Source: Deltaproteobacteria bacterium (GTDB lineage Bacteria; Desulfobacterota; Desulfobacteria; Desulfobacterales; G020354645). Taken from it: a stretch of 40,928 nucleotides of DNA. Under the pieces are notes generated by a model that worked only from the letters and a program-made list of their open reading frames with translations, was not told the DNA's origin and did no database searches. Position numbers and translations under genes: made by a program. Location: assembly GCA_020354645.1 (NCBI GenBank), contig CP070652.1, positions 1,866,115 through 1,907,042 of the forward strand, read 5' to 3'. Shown in pieces: positions 9,387-17,324 of the stretch; position 1 is the first letter of the stretch, and every line of letters starts with the position of its first letter.

Positions 9387-9986
9387 ATGATGAAGGGATT
9401 TTTCAAAATCTTTGCGATCTTTTGTATGATCAGCGGTAACGCCGTATTGGCGGAGAACGGGGAAGATGGGGCTGGTCGATGGGATCAATATGCGACCGAT
9501 CCCCTGAATGCAAGATATCTGATCGAGGAAAGCGGTGTTCGATTGATGGATGGCCGTGCCGAACGGGTCGCCGCCCCTGGTTCGGCGATGAAAACCAGAA
9601 CGGCCGTCTTGGGACAACCTGTGTACGGAGATCTGAACGGTGACGGCAATAAGGATGCCGCATTGCTCCTCACCCATGACCCCGGTGGCAGCGGAACTTT
9701 TTATTATGTCGCGGCTGCCATCAACGTAAATGGAAGATTTCAGGGAACCAACGCGGTACTCCTGGGTGACCGGATAGCTCTGGTGGATGTCGGGATACGC
9801 AACGGCACGGTTTTGGTCAATTATGCCGATCGTCGACCGGAGGAACCGATGAGCGCTGCGCCGACTGTAGACCAGAAAGTGCAACTGATCCTTAAGCACG
9901 ATAAATTGGAGTCAGTCGAAACACCAGTATCGGCGGATCCAGCCAGCAGTCCGCTCAAAATTACCTTCGATCTTCGATGCTTTTGA
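9387..9986 (+). CDS. Secreted protein, probably a truncated META-domain family member
   Basis: A 199-aa product with a signal peptide (MMKGFFKIFAIFCMISGNAVLA) and therefore periplasmic or exported. Residues about 75-110 contain GDLNGDGNKDAALLL, an FG-GAP/EF-hand-like calcium-binding loop, followed by beta-rich sequence. The reading frame ends at TFDLRCF. In another frame immediately downstream lies coding sequence matching the last 35 or so residues of the META-domain protein at 26237, so this gene looks like a longer protein that has lost most of its C-terminal META domain by deletion and frameshift. Whether the short product still works is unknown. The opposite strand has a long ORF that I take as a shadow because this strand has the signal peptide. 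Confidence 0.65.
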   Translation: MMKGFFKIFAIFCMISGNAVLAENGEDGAGRWDQYATDPLNARYLIEESGVRLMDGRAERVAAPGSAMKTRTAVLGQPVYGDLNGDGNKDAALLLTHDPGGSGTFYYVAAAINVNGRFQGTNAVLLGDRIALVDVGIRNGTVLVNYADRRPEEPMSAAPTVDQKVQLILKHDKLESVETPVSADPASSPLKITFDLRCF

Positions 9987-10126
9987 TTTTTGTCGCTAAG
10001 GATCTTGGCGGAGCCGCTATATACTTCATGCGGAATGGCGATCTGTCCAGCGACCTGGAATTTCATTCCGGTGCGATGAAATCCCCCGGTGGCGATACCA
10101 AGGCAAAAAAATGCAAATGGCTGGGA
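9977..10126 (+). pseudogene. META-domain C-terminal remnant
   Basis: In the frame that includes 10001, the sequence encodes AKDLGGAAIYFMRNGDL then SSDLEFHSGAMKS. This aligns with the end of the intact META-domain protein at 26237-26983 (KNLNAAAIYFMREGHL then YIDLKYDSGTMKFSK). The core of the domain is missing, so this is a fossil of a second copy rather than a working gene. It directly follows the secreted protein gene in a different frame. Confidence 0.7.
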
Positions 10127-10298
10127 TAATCACATCCAATCGTTTTTCATACCACGCATTAAACAAACCAGACAGCTCGGCATAAATCATTGCGCGGACA
10201 TACCCAGCGTTCTGCACGCTTGACACTATTCAGTTAGTTTAATTCGATGGGCAGCTAGCAAAAATGAAATTGAGCATGAAAAAGCCGACATCCGCAGA

Positions 10299-10757
10299 AT
10301 GGCAAAAGAAACGCTGGCCCGGTTGTACAAATTGCAGCCCTCGGCCAAAAAAGCGATCTCCAAGTCGGCCGGTTACGGTGTATTCAGCAATTTTGGTATG
10401 AAAATATTTTTTGCCGGCAGCGGGAAAGGCAAAGGCATTGTTTTCGATACTAAGACCAAGAAACAAACCTTTATGAAGATGATCGAGCTACAGGCGGGTA
10501 TCGGACTAGGCGTCAAGAAATTCAGGCTCGTTTGGGTATTCGAAAACCGCAAAGACCTGACGGACTTCATCAACTCGGGATGGGAGCTCGGCGGTCAGAC
10601 ATCGGCTGCGGCCAAGCTGGGTGATCAGGGCGGTGCCTTTGCCGGTGCCATGTCGGTATCTCCTGGTGTCTGGCTGTACCAGTTGACCGACGAGGGGCTG
10701 GCGCTGGAGCTCACCGCCAAAGGAACCAAATACTATAAAGATGACGATCTCAATTGA
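10299..10757 (+). CDS. SYLF (Ysc84-like) domain protein without signal peptide
   Basis: A 152-aa protein of the SYLF/Ysc84 lipid-binding family, seen from LARLYKLQPSAKKAISKSAG, the YGVFSNFGMKIFFAGSGKG strand region and the C-terminal Gly/Ala-rich part. Relatives are normally exported. Here no signal peptide is present, and the ATG at 10299 has no ribosome-binding site. The frame stays open upstream to a stop at 10221, and the upstream residues (NEIEHEKADIRR) look like family sequence, so the 5' end has probably been lost or the start is non-standard. It follows the META remnant, mirroring the intact META-SYLF pair at 26237-27769. Confidence 0.75.
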   Translation: MAKETLARLYKLQPSAKKAISKSAGYGVFSNFGMKIFFAGSGKGKGIVFDTKTKKQTFMKMIELQAGIGLGVKKFRLVWVFENRKDLTDFINSGWELGGQTSAAAKLGDQGGAFAGAMSVSPGVWLYQLTDEGLALELTAKGTKYYKDDDLN

Positions 10758-10816
10758 AAACCGTGACGCCGTAAAGTAGCAACTCGTTTGTGAGGCAATA
10801 AAATCATTTCACGATT

Positions 10817-10865
10817 TTCGGGTACAAAAAAGTGGGCAACCCGAACGGTGTCACCCATTTTCATT
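10817..10865 (+). terminator. Weak terminator with competing hairpin
   Basis: TTCGGGT (10817-10823) can pair with ACCCGAA (10839-10845). Alternatively AAAGTGGG (10829-10836) pairs with CCCATTTT (10854-10861, one G-T pair), followed by TCATTTT. The two stems overlap, so this is either an imperfect terminator of the SYLF gene or an attenuator ahead of the regulator gene at 10902. Confidence 0.4.
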
Positions 10866-10901
10866 TTCCCTAAAGAGAAACAATGAGAGAGGTATCATTT
10901 C

Positions 10902-13640
10902 ATGTCAGACAAGGCAAACCCTCCACCCCTCATCCGCACCAAGCTGCACCGGCCGCCGGTGGCCAAAGACCACCTGTACCGTCAGCATCTGCTGGACCGG
11001 CTCAACCGAAATCTCCATCGGCCGCTGACCCTGGTCTCGGCTCCCGCTGGCTACGGCAAAAGCACCCTGGTAAGCTCCTGGCTGGAGACCTGCGATATTC
11101 CTAGTGCCTGGGTGTCACTTGACGATAACGACAACGATTTACACTTGTGTTTATCCTATGTTGTATCCGCTATTCGGGCCGTGCTTCCCGATGCCTGCCG
11201 TGAAACCCAAGCCCTGCTGAACGCCACCCAGCCGCCGCCGCTGCTGCTTTTAACCCGCAGCCTGATCAACGAACTGGACCAGGCTGAAAAAGCCTTCATC
11301 CTGGTGTTGGATGACTATCACTTTATTCACGAAAATGCGGTGCACAACCTGATCACAGAGCTGCTGAATCATCCTCCTGCCCTCTTGCACCTCGTCCTGT
11401 CTACCCGGCGCGACCCCCCGCTACCGCTAGCTACTTTGCGTGCCCGGGACCTTGTGACCGATATCCGGGTCAAGGAGCTGCGGTTTTCGGTGAAGGAAGT
11501 CTCCACCTTTCTCGGGCGGGCGATAGGGACGCCGGTTGACGAAACCATGGTCACCGTACTGGAAGAAAAGACTGAGGGCTGGGTGACCGGTTTGCGTTTG
11601 GCGGCCCTGTCTTTACAGCACCAATCGCATTTGGATCGCATCCTGGCCGGATTGCCTCATGATAATCGGTACGTCATGGACTATATCATTGCCGAGGTCC
11701 TCTCACAGCAGTCGCCGGCCATGCAGGAATATTTGATGAAAACAGCCATCCTGGATCGTTTTTGCGCTCCGCTGTGCGATGCAGTGTGTGTGCCAGATGC
11801 CGAGTCGGGAGTGTGCGAGTTGGGCGGAAGGAAATTTTTAAAATCGCTGGTTCAGACCAATTTGTTTGTGATTCCCCTGGACCCTCAACACCAGTGGTTT
11901 CGCTACCACCATCTTTTTCAACAGCTTTTGAGACGCCAGCTAAAACGCAAATTCAGTCCCGATGCTATTGACGCGATCCACAAACGGGCCAGTCATTGGT
12001 TTGCTGAGAAGGGTCTGATAGAGGAAGCCTTTCAACACGCATTGAAAGGCAACGATGTACCAGCCGCGGTGCATTTGGTGGCACAACACCGTCACGAGCT
12101 CATGAATCGTGAACAGTGGCACCTTCTGGAACGCTTGCTACTCCATCTGCCAGCTGATAGCATTGACAAAGACCCTAGATTGCTCGCCTTGAAAGCCTGG
12201 TCCTGCGAGAACCGGTCACGGATAGCGGAAATGATGGAAATTTTGGGCCAGATTGAGCGCTTGATAGCCGACAAATCTTCAAATGCGATGCCAGAAATCG
12301 ACTTGCTTGCGGAATTCAACGCCTTAAAAGCTGCCCAGGGTTACTTTGAAGGGGATGGCCGGCGCGCCGTAGCTCTCTCTGAGAAGGCCTTGGCCACGCT
12401 CCCTCCCGGAGCTTACAGCATACGCGGTTTTGCCAAATGTGTCTTGGCCTTTGGCTATCAAATGACAGGGGAACTCAAGGCTGCCTATACATCGGTGCAT
12501 AATGCTCTGAAGGACAGGAGACTCCACGGTACGACCTATCACTCCAGGCTTCTTGTCACCCTTTGTTTTGTCCACTGGATAGCGGCCAACTTGACCGGTC
12601 TGCGGCAGGCAGCCAACCAATGCCTGCAGCTCGGGAGGAAGTCCAACCTTACGGAAACTATAGGCTTTGCAGACTATTTTATGGGCATCGCCCACTATTA
12701 TCACAACGAAACAGCAGCAGCAGAAAAGTACTTAAGTGCCAATGTAAAAACTAGATATATTCCAAATACGCTGAATTTTGCCCACAGTGCCTTTGCCCTG
12801 GCTTTGATCTATCAGGCCCAAGGCCGACCCGGCAGGGCACAAAAGGTTGCCGACTCAGTCATTGCCCACGCTCTGGACTCACAAAACGCCGAGTTGTTGC
12901 AAATTTCCCAGGCCTTCCAGGCGGAACTGGCCCTTCGGAGGGGACGCGTTGCCGAAACCACACAATGGGCCGAGAATTTCGAACTGCACTCGATAGCTCC
13001 TGGATATCGATTTTATGTGCCGCACATTACGCTGGCAAAATTGCTCATAACACGGGGAACGGGGGATAATCACCAAAAAGCCGCTGATCTGCTCTCCCGA
13101 TTGTATGATTACTATATGTCAATCCATAATATACGCTTTCAGATTGAGGTGCTCGCTTTGCAAGCCTTGTTTCAAGATGCACAGGGCCATGAGCCCGCAG
13201 CACTTTCCGTCCTGGCACGTGCGATCACCCTGTCAGAACCTGGCAATTACATCCGCATATTCCTGGATCTGGGTCCTCAAATGTCTGACCTGTTAAATCG
13301 TCTGAAAAAACATAATCTCGCCGTGAGATATGTTGACCAGCTCCTGGCTGCGTTCAGAGATGAAAAACTTGGCAAGGTGCAAAAAGAGACTGATAGGCCA
13401 CCGGTTCAACTTTCAGCGGCCGGCAACCAATCTGCTGCCTGGACCTTGACGAACCGGGAGCTCGACGTATTGGATCTTCTGACACAACGGCTAAGCAACA
13501 AGGAGATCGCTGAAAAGCTATTCATATCTGTCGAGACGGTCAAACGCCACACGATCAACATTTACAACAAGCTCAAGGTCCACACCCGCAGACACGCGGT
13601 TGAGAAAGCCCAAACCTTGGGTATCCTTTCCCGCCGTTAA
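10902..13640 (+). CDS. MalT-like LuxR-family transcriptional regulator (LAL/STAND type)
   Basis: A 912-aa regulator of the signal-transduction ATPase family to which MalT belongs. The N-terminal NTPase starts with the typical PPLIRTKLHRPPV segment and has Walker A APAGYGKST (47-55) and a Walker B-like region FILVLDDYHF. A helical TPR-like sensor region occupies about 400-830. The C-terminal LuxR helix-turn-helix is at about 848-910 (LTNRELDVLDLLTQRLSNKE then VETVKRHTINIYNKL). Such proteins bind ATP and an inducer, oligomerise and activate transcription. GAGAGAGG precedes the ATG. The divergence-free arrangement, with a 198-bp gap rich in repeats before the next gene, suggests that it controls the downstream 86-aa protein/ABC operon. 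The inducer is unknown. Confidence 0.93.
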   Translation: MSDKANPPPLIRTKLHRPPVAKDHLYRQHLLDRLNRNLHRPLTLVSAPAGYGKSTLVSSWLETCDIPSAWVSLDDNDNDLHLCLSYVVSAIRAVLPDACRETQALLNATQPPPLLLLTRSLINELDQAEKAFILVLDDYHFIHENAVHNLITELLNHPPALLHLVLSTRRDPPLPLATLRARDLVTDIRVKELRFSVKEVSTFLGRAIGTPVDETMVTVLEEKTEGWVTGLRLAALSLQHQSHLDRILAGLPHDNRYVMDYIIAEVLSQQSPAMQEYLMKTAILDRFCAPLCDAVCVPDAESGVCELGGRKFLKSLVQTNLFVIPLDPQHQWFRYHHLFQQLLRRQLKRKFSPDAIDAIHKRASHWFAEKGLIEEAFQHALKGNDVPAAVHLVAQHRHELMNREQWHLLERLLLHLPADSIDKDPRLLALKAWSCENRSRIAEMMEILGQIERLIADKSSNAMPEIDLLAEFNALKAAQGYFEGDGRRAVALSEKALATLPPGAYSIRGFAKCVLAFGYQMTGELKAAYTSVHNALKDRRLHGTTYHSRLLVTLCFVHWIAANLTGLRQAANQCLQLGRKSNLTETIGFADYFMGIAHYYHNETAAAEKYLSANVKTRYIPNTLNFAHSAFALALIYQAQGRPGRAQKVADSVIAHALDSQNAELLQISQAFQAELALRRGRVAETTQWAENFELHSIAPGYRFYVPHITLAKLLITRGTGDNHQKAADLLSRLYDYYMSIHNIRFQIEVLALQALFQDAQGHEPAALSVLARAITLSEPGNYIRIFLDLGPQMSDLLNRLKKHNLAVRYVDQLLAAFRDEKLGKVQKETDRPPVQLSAAGNQSAAWTLTNRELDVLDLLTQRLSNKEIAEKLFISVETVKRHTINIYNKLKVHTRRHAVEKAQTLGILSRR

Positions 13641-13691
13641 CCGTTTCGATCTGTCTTGTGAAGAACTTGCCTGCTATTCACACCCATCTTT

Positions 13692-13747
13692 AACATAAAA
13701 TTGTGAAACGATTTTATGTTGTTCCAAAATTACACCATTTTTACACC
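13692..13747. promoter_or_regulatory. Possible operator: inverted repeat plus TTACACC direct repeats
   Basis: A perfect 10-bp inverted repeat (AACATAAAAT, 13692-13701, and ATTTTATGTT, 13711-13720) with a 9-nt spacer lies 10 bp before two TTACACC copies (13730 and 13741) spaced 11 bp, about one helical turn. They sit between the LuxR-type regulator and the 86-aa protein gene, where an operator for that regulator would be expected. The repeats are visible; the regulatory role is inference. The AT-rich hairpin has no T-tract directly after it, so a terminator is less likely. Confidence 0.45.
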
Positions 13748-13838
13748 TTTTTGGGTAATTTATCAGCGACTCTAAAGCCTTAGTTTATTTCCAAGAGCTC
13801 ATCTTAGAATATGTATCGGTTCAGAAAGGAAAGTAAGC

Positions 13839-14099
13839 ATGCCTCGATCACTCAACTGGAAAGGTTTACAATTAGACACTCCTGCCACCTATCGCATCCG
13901 CATCCAGGGGCGCCTGGATGATAGCTGGGCCGATCGACTAGGTGGCATGGCCATCACAGCTGATACGACTGCGGACAAACTTCCGGTGACGATCCTGGTG
14001 GGGCATCTGGCCGACCAGGCTGCCCTGTCCGGGATTTTGAATACGCTTTACGAACTGCACCTGCCGCTACTGTCGGTGGAAAACTTGGATGAGAAATAG
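13839..14099 (+). CDS. Small 86-aa protein of unknown function next to a MalT-like regulator
   Basis: A soluble 86-aa protein with no signal peptide or membrane helix. It appears to be an alpha/beta fold: the strand IRIQGRLDDSWADRLGGM, then VTILVGHLADQAALSGILN with a helix ending at LHLPLLSVE. I recall similar short proteins near LuxR/MalT-like regulators but cannot name a family. AAAGGA precedes the ATG. It begins the putative operon with the ABC transporter genes, 30 bp upstream of the ATPase gene. It could be an accessory or regulatory partner; this is a guess from position. Confidence 0.8.
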   Translation: MPRSLNWKGLQLDTPATYRIRIQGRLDDSWADRLGGMAITADTTADKLPVTILVGHLADQAALSGILNTLYELHLPLLSVENLDEK

Positions 14100-14129
14100 T
14101 CTGATTTAAAATGAAACAAGGAAACCCTT

Positions 14130-14975
14130 ATGAATGCTTTTGCCCAATTTTTCACAGCGCAGCAGGCCTTACGACCAAGGGGCCTAGAAGTTGCAGCAGC
14201 GACTGAAAACGTCATCGACATCAACAATCTGCAATTTGCTTGGCGCAACAACGCTGCGCCTGTCCTTGATATCGACAATCTCCGGGTCGAGCGAGGCCAA
14301 CGGTTGTTTATCGAGGGGCCCAGCGGCAGTGGTAAAAGCACGTTGCTCAGCCTGCTGGCCGGTGTGATTGCCCCACAGAAGGGAACGGTATCCGTTCGGG
14401 GTCGGAGAGTGGATGCACTAAGCGGTGCGCAGCGAGATCGCTTTCGTGCGGACCACATCGGGTTTATTTTCCAGATGTTCAACCTGATCCCCTATCTCTC
14501 GTTGGCCGAGAACGTAGCCCTTCCTTGCCGGTTTTCGCAGCGGCGAAGGCAAAAAGCGCAAAGCCAATCGGGCGGCCTGGAAAAAGAAGCCCTGCGCCTG
14601 CTCACGCTTTTAGGCTTAGCCGATCCGGGATTGCTCAAGCGGCCGGTCACCGACCTCAGCGTGGGCCAGCAGCAGCGGGTGGCCGCGGCCCGGGCTTTGA
14701 TCGGCAGCCCCGAAGTATTGATCGCCGACGAACCGACTTCGTCCCTGGATGCCGCCCACCGCGAAGCTTTCATCCGTCTGCTGTTTGAAGAGTGCGCAAA
14801 GGCGCAGTCCACCCTCATTTTCGTCAGTCACGACACATCGCTGGCCCCCCTGTTTGATCAGGTGATCCGGCTTCCTGAGATCAACCGGGCCGGACGCCGG
14901 TTGGAGCGAAGCGGAAATCCCGTGACGGCGGGGATGCCGGTATCGGATATCGGGAGAAAGGAGGTCACGAAATGA
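14130..14975 (+). CDS. ABC transporter ATP-binding protein (LolD/MacB-like)
   Basis: A 281-aa ATPase of the LolD/MacB/FtsE group. Walker A GPSGSGKST is at 63-71, the signature LSVGQQQ at 176-182, Walker B VLIADE at 196-201 and the H-loop His at 234, so all catalytic elements are present. The first 27 residues form an extra N-terminal segment. It overlaps the permease gene by 4 bp (ATGA), so the two are translationally coupled and surely form one transporter. Its last 25 or so codons are made of a dispersed DNA repeat that recurs in non-coding sequence at 17233, so the C-terminal tail beyond the usual end of such ATPases was probably acquired by repeat insertion. Confidence 0.95.
   Translation: MNAFAQFFTAQQALRPRGLEVAAATENVIDINNLQFAWRNNAAPVLDIDNLRVERGQRLFIEGPSGSGKSTLLSLLAGVIAPQKGTVSVRGRRVDALSGAQRDRFRADHIGFIFQMFNLIPYLSLAENVALPCRFSQRRRQKAQSQSGGLEKEALRLLTLLGLADPGLLKRPVTDLSVGQQQRVAAARALIGSPEVLIADEPTSSLDAAHREAFIRLLFEECAKAQSTLIFVSHDTSLAPLFDQVIRLPEINRAGRRLERSGNPVTAGMPVSDIGRKEVTK
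14896..14951. repeat. Dispersed repeat copy 1, inside the ABC ATPase 3' end
   Basis: This stretch matches 17233-17289. The first 46 bases differ at only a few, mostly A/G, positions, and GCGAAGCGGAAATCCCGTG is identical in both. Here it encodes the C-terminal tail RRLERSGNPVTAGMPVSDIG of the ATPase. Confidence 0.8.
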
Positions 14976-16297
14976 ATCCTTTCGTTCTTGCCCTAAAAAG
15001 CCTGCGCAACCGCAAATTTACGGTCGGGTTGACCGTTGTGTCCATTGCCTTGAGCGTCACCCTGCTGCTGGGGGTGGAGCGCATCCGGTCCGAAGCCCAA
15101 ACCAGCTTTACCAACACCATCGCCGGCACAGATTTGATCGTCGGCGCCCGCACCAGCCCCGTGCAGCTGATGCTCTCGTCGGTTTTCGGCCTAAGCGACA
15201 CCACCAACAATATCGGGTGGGAAAGCTATGAAGCGCTATCCGAGCATCCCGGTATCGCCTGGACCATTCCCATCTCCCTGGGCGACACACATGCCGGGTA
15301 CAGGGTGGCAGGCACCACCAATGCCTACCTGGACCATTTTCAGTATGGCCGCAAGCAGTCACTGAGAATAAAAGAAGGCCGTTGGTTTGCGGATAAAAAA
15401 GGGGCCGTATTGGGGGCCGAGGTGGCGGAGAAGCTGGGCTACCGGGTGGGATCGGACATCGTGGCAGCCCATGGGTCCGGAGACGTCAGTTTTATAGAGC
15501 ATGACGAACACCCATTCCGCGTGGCCGGTATCCTGGAGCGCACCGGCACGCAGGTGGACCGCACCATATTTATCAGCCTGTCAGGCATCGACGCCATCCA
15601 TGCCGGTATGGACCCGGCCGGCGACCACGGCCACGACCCCCTGGCTGCCCATGCGGATATGGAACACCGCCACAGGGAAGAATTTCACGACAGCAGCCGG
15701 CCTAACGCCCGCCATGACGACCACCATCTGCAGGGTCACGAACCTAGCGCCATTACCGCCTTTTACATCGGTCTGAAATCCCGATCTGCAGCCCTGTCGG
15801 TCCAGCGTATGATCAATGAATACAAGGGCGAACCCCTGACCGCCGTTTTGCCGGCCGTGGCCCTGCAAGAGCTGTGGGGCATCGTCGGCATCGTGGAAAA
15901 GGCTTTGTTGGCCGTGTCCGGCTTCGTCGTGGTGGTGGGGTTGTCCGGCATGCTTGTGGCCATCATGACCGGTCTTAACGAACGCCGTAGGGAGATGGCC
16001 ATTCTGCGCTCGGTGGGCGCCCGGCCACTGCACGTTTTTTCCCTGATCGTAGGCGAGGCCGGGTTTGTGACGCTGGTGGGGATTTCCGCCGGCATCACGC
16101 TGCTTTACACCCTTCTGTTGACCGCCCAGCCGCTGATTGCATCCAGGTTCGGCCTGTTCATCGGTATTGGGGGATTATCCGCCTACGAACTGGCCCTGAT
16201 GGGTATCGTGTGTTTGGCAGGTTTTGTTATCGGCATCATTCCGGGCTACCGCATCTACCGCTTTTCGCTGGCCGACGGAATGACCGTTAAGGTGTAG
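14972..16297 (+). CDS. FtsX-like ABC transporter permease with histidine-rich loop
   Basis: A 441-aa inner-membrane permease of the MacB/FtsX type. One helix lies near 17-36, a large periplasmic MacB-PCD-like domain spans about 40-300, and three helices lie near 308-335, 350-382 and 405-430. The conserved GLNERRREMAILRSVGARP cytoplasmic loop links helices 2 and 3. Between residues 210 and 256 there are 11 histidines, interspersed with Asp and Glu, in the periplasmic domain. Such a loop commonly binds zinc, nickel or copper and hints that the transporter handles or senses a metal. It is coupled to the ATPase gene by the 4-bp overlap and followed, after a repeat element, by a DUF3299 gene. Confidence 0.93.
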   Translation: MNPFVLALKSLRNRKFTVGLTVVSIALSVTLLLGVERIRSEAQTSFTNTIAGTDLIVGARTSPVQLMLSSVFGLSDTTNNIGWESYEALSEHPGIAWTIPISLGDTHAGYRVAGTTNAYLDHFQYGRKQSLRIKEGRWFADKKGAVLGAEVAEKLGYRVGSDIVAAHGSGDVSFIEHDEHPFRVAGILERTGTQVDRTIFISLSGIDAIHAGMDPAGDHGHDPLAAHADMEHRHREEFHDSSRPNARHDDHHLQGHEPSAITAFYIGLKSRSAALSVQRMINEYKGEPLTAVLPAVALQELWGIVGIVEKALLAVSGFVVVVGLSGMLVAIMTGLNERRREMAILRSVGARPLHVFSLIVGEAGFVTLVGISAGITLLYTLLLTAQPLIASRFGLFIGIGGLSAYELALMGIVCLAGFVIGIIPGYRIYRFSLADGMTVKV

Positions 16298-16367
16298 GAT
16301 GGAACCATGTCTGAGAAAACACAGAAGGTGAAGCTTTGAGGATAATGCAGATGAAAATTAGCGAAAG

Positions 16368-16533
16368 AAAATTCGAATATCGAAATCCGAAATCTCAAAC
16401 AAATTCAAATAAACAAAATGACAATGATCAAAACGCTTTTGATTTCAGCCCGTAGTTCTAGTGGTTTTTTTAGAATATTCGAGCATTCGAGATTCGGATT
16501 TGTTTCGAATTTCGCGCTTCGTGTTTCGAATTT
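16368..16533. repeat. Fold-back (MITE-like) intergenic repeat
   Basis: The arms 16368-16410 and 16492-16533 are imperfect inverted repeats of about 42 bp. Both are built from TTCGAA/ATTCGAAAT-like words, e.g. AAATTCGAA at the left end and TTCGAATTT at the right. The spacer of about 80 bp is AT-rich with no ORF. It sits between the permease and DUF3299 genes and stops just before the latter's AGGAGG. Similar TTCGAA-rich elements are, as I recall, widespread between genes in deltaproteobacterial and related genomes. Non-autonomous mobility is inferred. Confidence 0.7.
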
Positions 16534-16553
16534 GTAAACTAGGAGGTTTACCA

Positions 16554-17219
16554 ATGAAAACGACAATAGCGAAAACACTTCCAATTCTTTTTCTCGTGCT
16601 TTCACTAATCGCGCCGGCTGTTGCGACCCAGGTGCGCGAGCTTGGCTGGCAGGATCTGATTAAAAAAATGGTGTTCGAGGATCCCTTCGAGGCCCTGACA
16701 CCCGACCAGCTCAGCGACCTGGGCCTGGTCGCCCGGGTGCGTCAGCTCCAAACCATGGGGCGTCAGGTCGGCGAAGAAACTGTCAAAGAGGTTCAGGAAG
16801 CCACCCTGAGGCTTGAAAAAGCGGGTATCGATATCGACGGTCTGCTGGCCAGGCGAGCGGAAATCATTAAACTCCGCAAACAGCGTGCTTTCGCGGTCGT
16901 TGAGGGCCTTAACGGCAAACAGGTTCGGATGCCCGGTTATGCATTGCCGCTGGAGTATTCCGATAAGAAGATCACAGAATTTCTGCTGGTACCCTGGGTA
17001 GGGGCCTGCATCCACACCCCGCCGCCGCCGCCCAACCAGATTGTCTTTGTAAAAGTTACCGAAGGCATCGAGAACCGGGGTCGCTTCACCCCGGTGTGGG
17101 TCACCGGCGAGATGTCCGTCAAGGCCGCCAAGAAGAATCTTTTCCTGGTGGACGGTTCGTCCGGAATCGATGTGGGCTATTCGCTGAAGGCGAGTCAAGT
17201 GGAACCATACAAGAAGTAA
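16554..17219 (+). CDS. Secreted DUF3299 protein
   Basis: A 221-aa exported protein. I chose ATG 16554, preceded by TAGGAGGTTTACC, over an upstream in-frame start, because translation then begins with a clear signal peptide (MKTTIAKTLPILFLVLSLIAP, cleavage near AVA). The mature part has a helical N-terminal half. The C-terminal half carries the DUF3299 hallmark FLLVPWVGACIHTPPPPPNQ followed by IVFVKV. DUF3299 proteins are often encoded beside ABC ATPase/permease pairs of this type, in some bacteria within zinc-regulated loci (recalled, not checked). It probably acts in the periplasm with the transporter encoded upstream. Cys and His in GACIH could bind metal. Confidence 0.9.
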   Translation: MKTTIAKTLPILFLVLSLIAPAVATQVRELGWQDLIKKMVFEDPFEALTPDQLSDLGLVARVRQLQTMGRQVGEETVKEVQEATLRLEKAGIDIDGLLARRAEIIKLRKQRAFAVVEGLNGKQVRMPGYALPLEYSDKKITEFLLVPWVGACIHTPPPPPNQIVFVKVTEGIENRGRFTPVWVTGEMSVKAAKKNLFLVDGSSGIDVGYSLKASQVEPYKK

Positions 17220-17232
17220 TGAAGATCCGAAT

Positions 17233-17289
17233 GCCGGTTGGGGCGAAGCGGAAATCCCGTGGCAGCGGGGGTACCAGATACCGGATGCC
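17233..17289. repeat. Dispersed repeat copy 2, intergenic
   Basis: This is the non-coding counterpart of 14896-14951, lying between the DUF3299 gene and the first amidohydrolase gene. It ends in GATACCGGATGCCGGT, a partly self-complementary GC-rich tail. Confidence 0.75.
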
Positions 17290-17324
17290 GGTGCTCGTCT
17301 TTAAAGTTGTAAGGATAGATATAA

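Noticed and set aside
9111..9899. Long 262-codon minus-strand ORF
   Set aside because: It overlaps the + strand secreted protein with a clear signal peptide and calcium-loop motif; its own translation has no recognisable domain and looks like antisense shadow.
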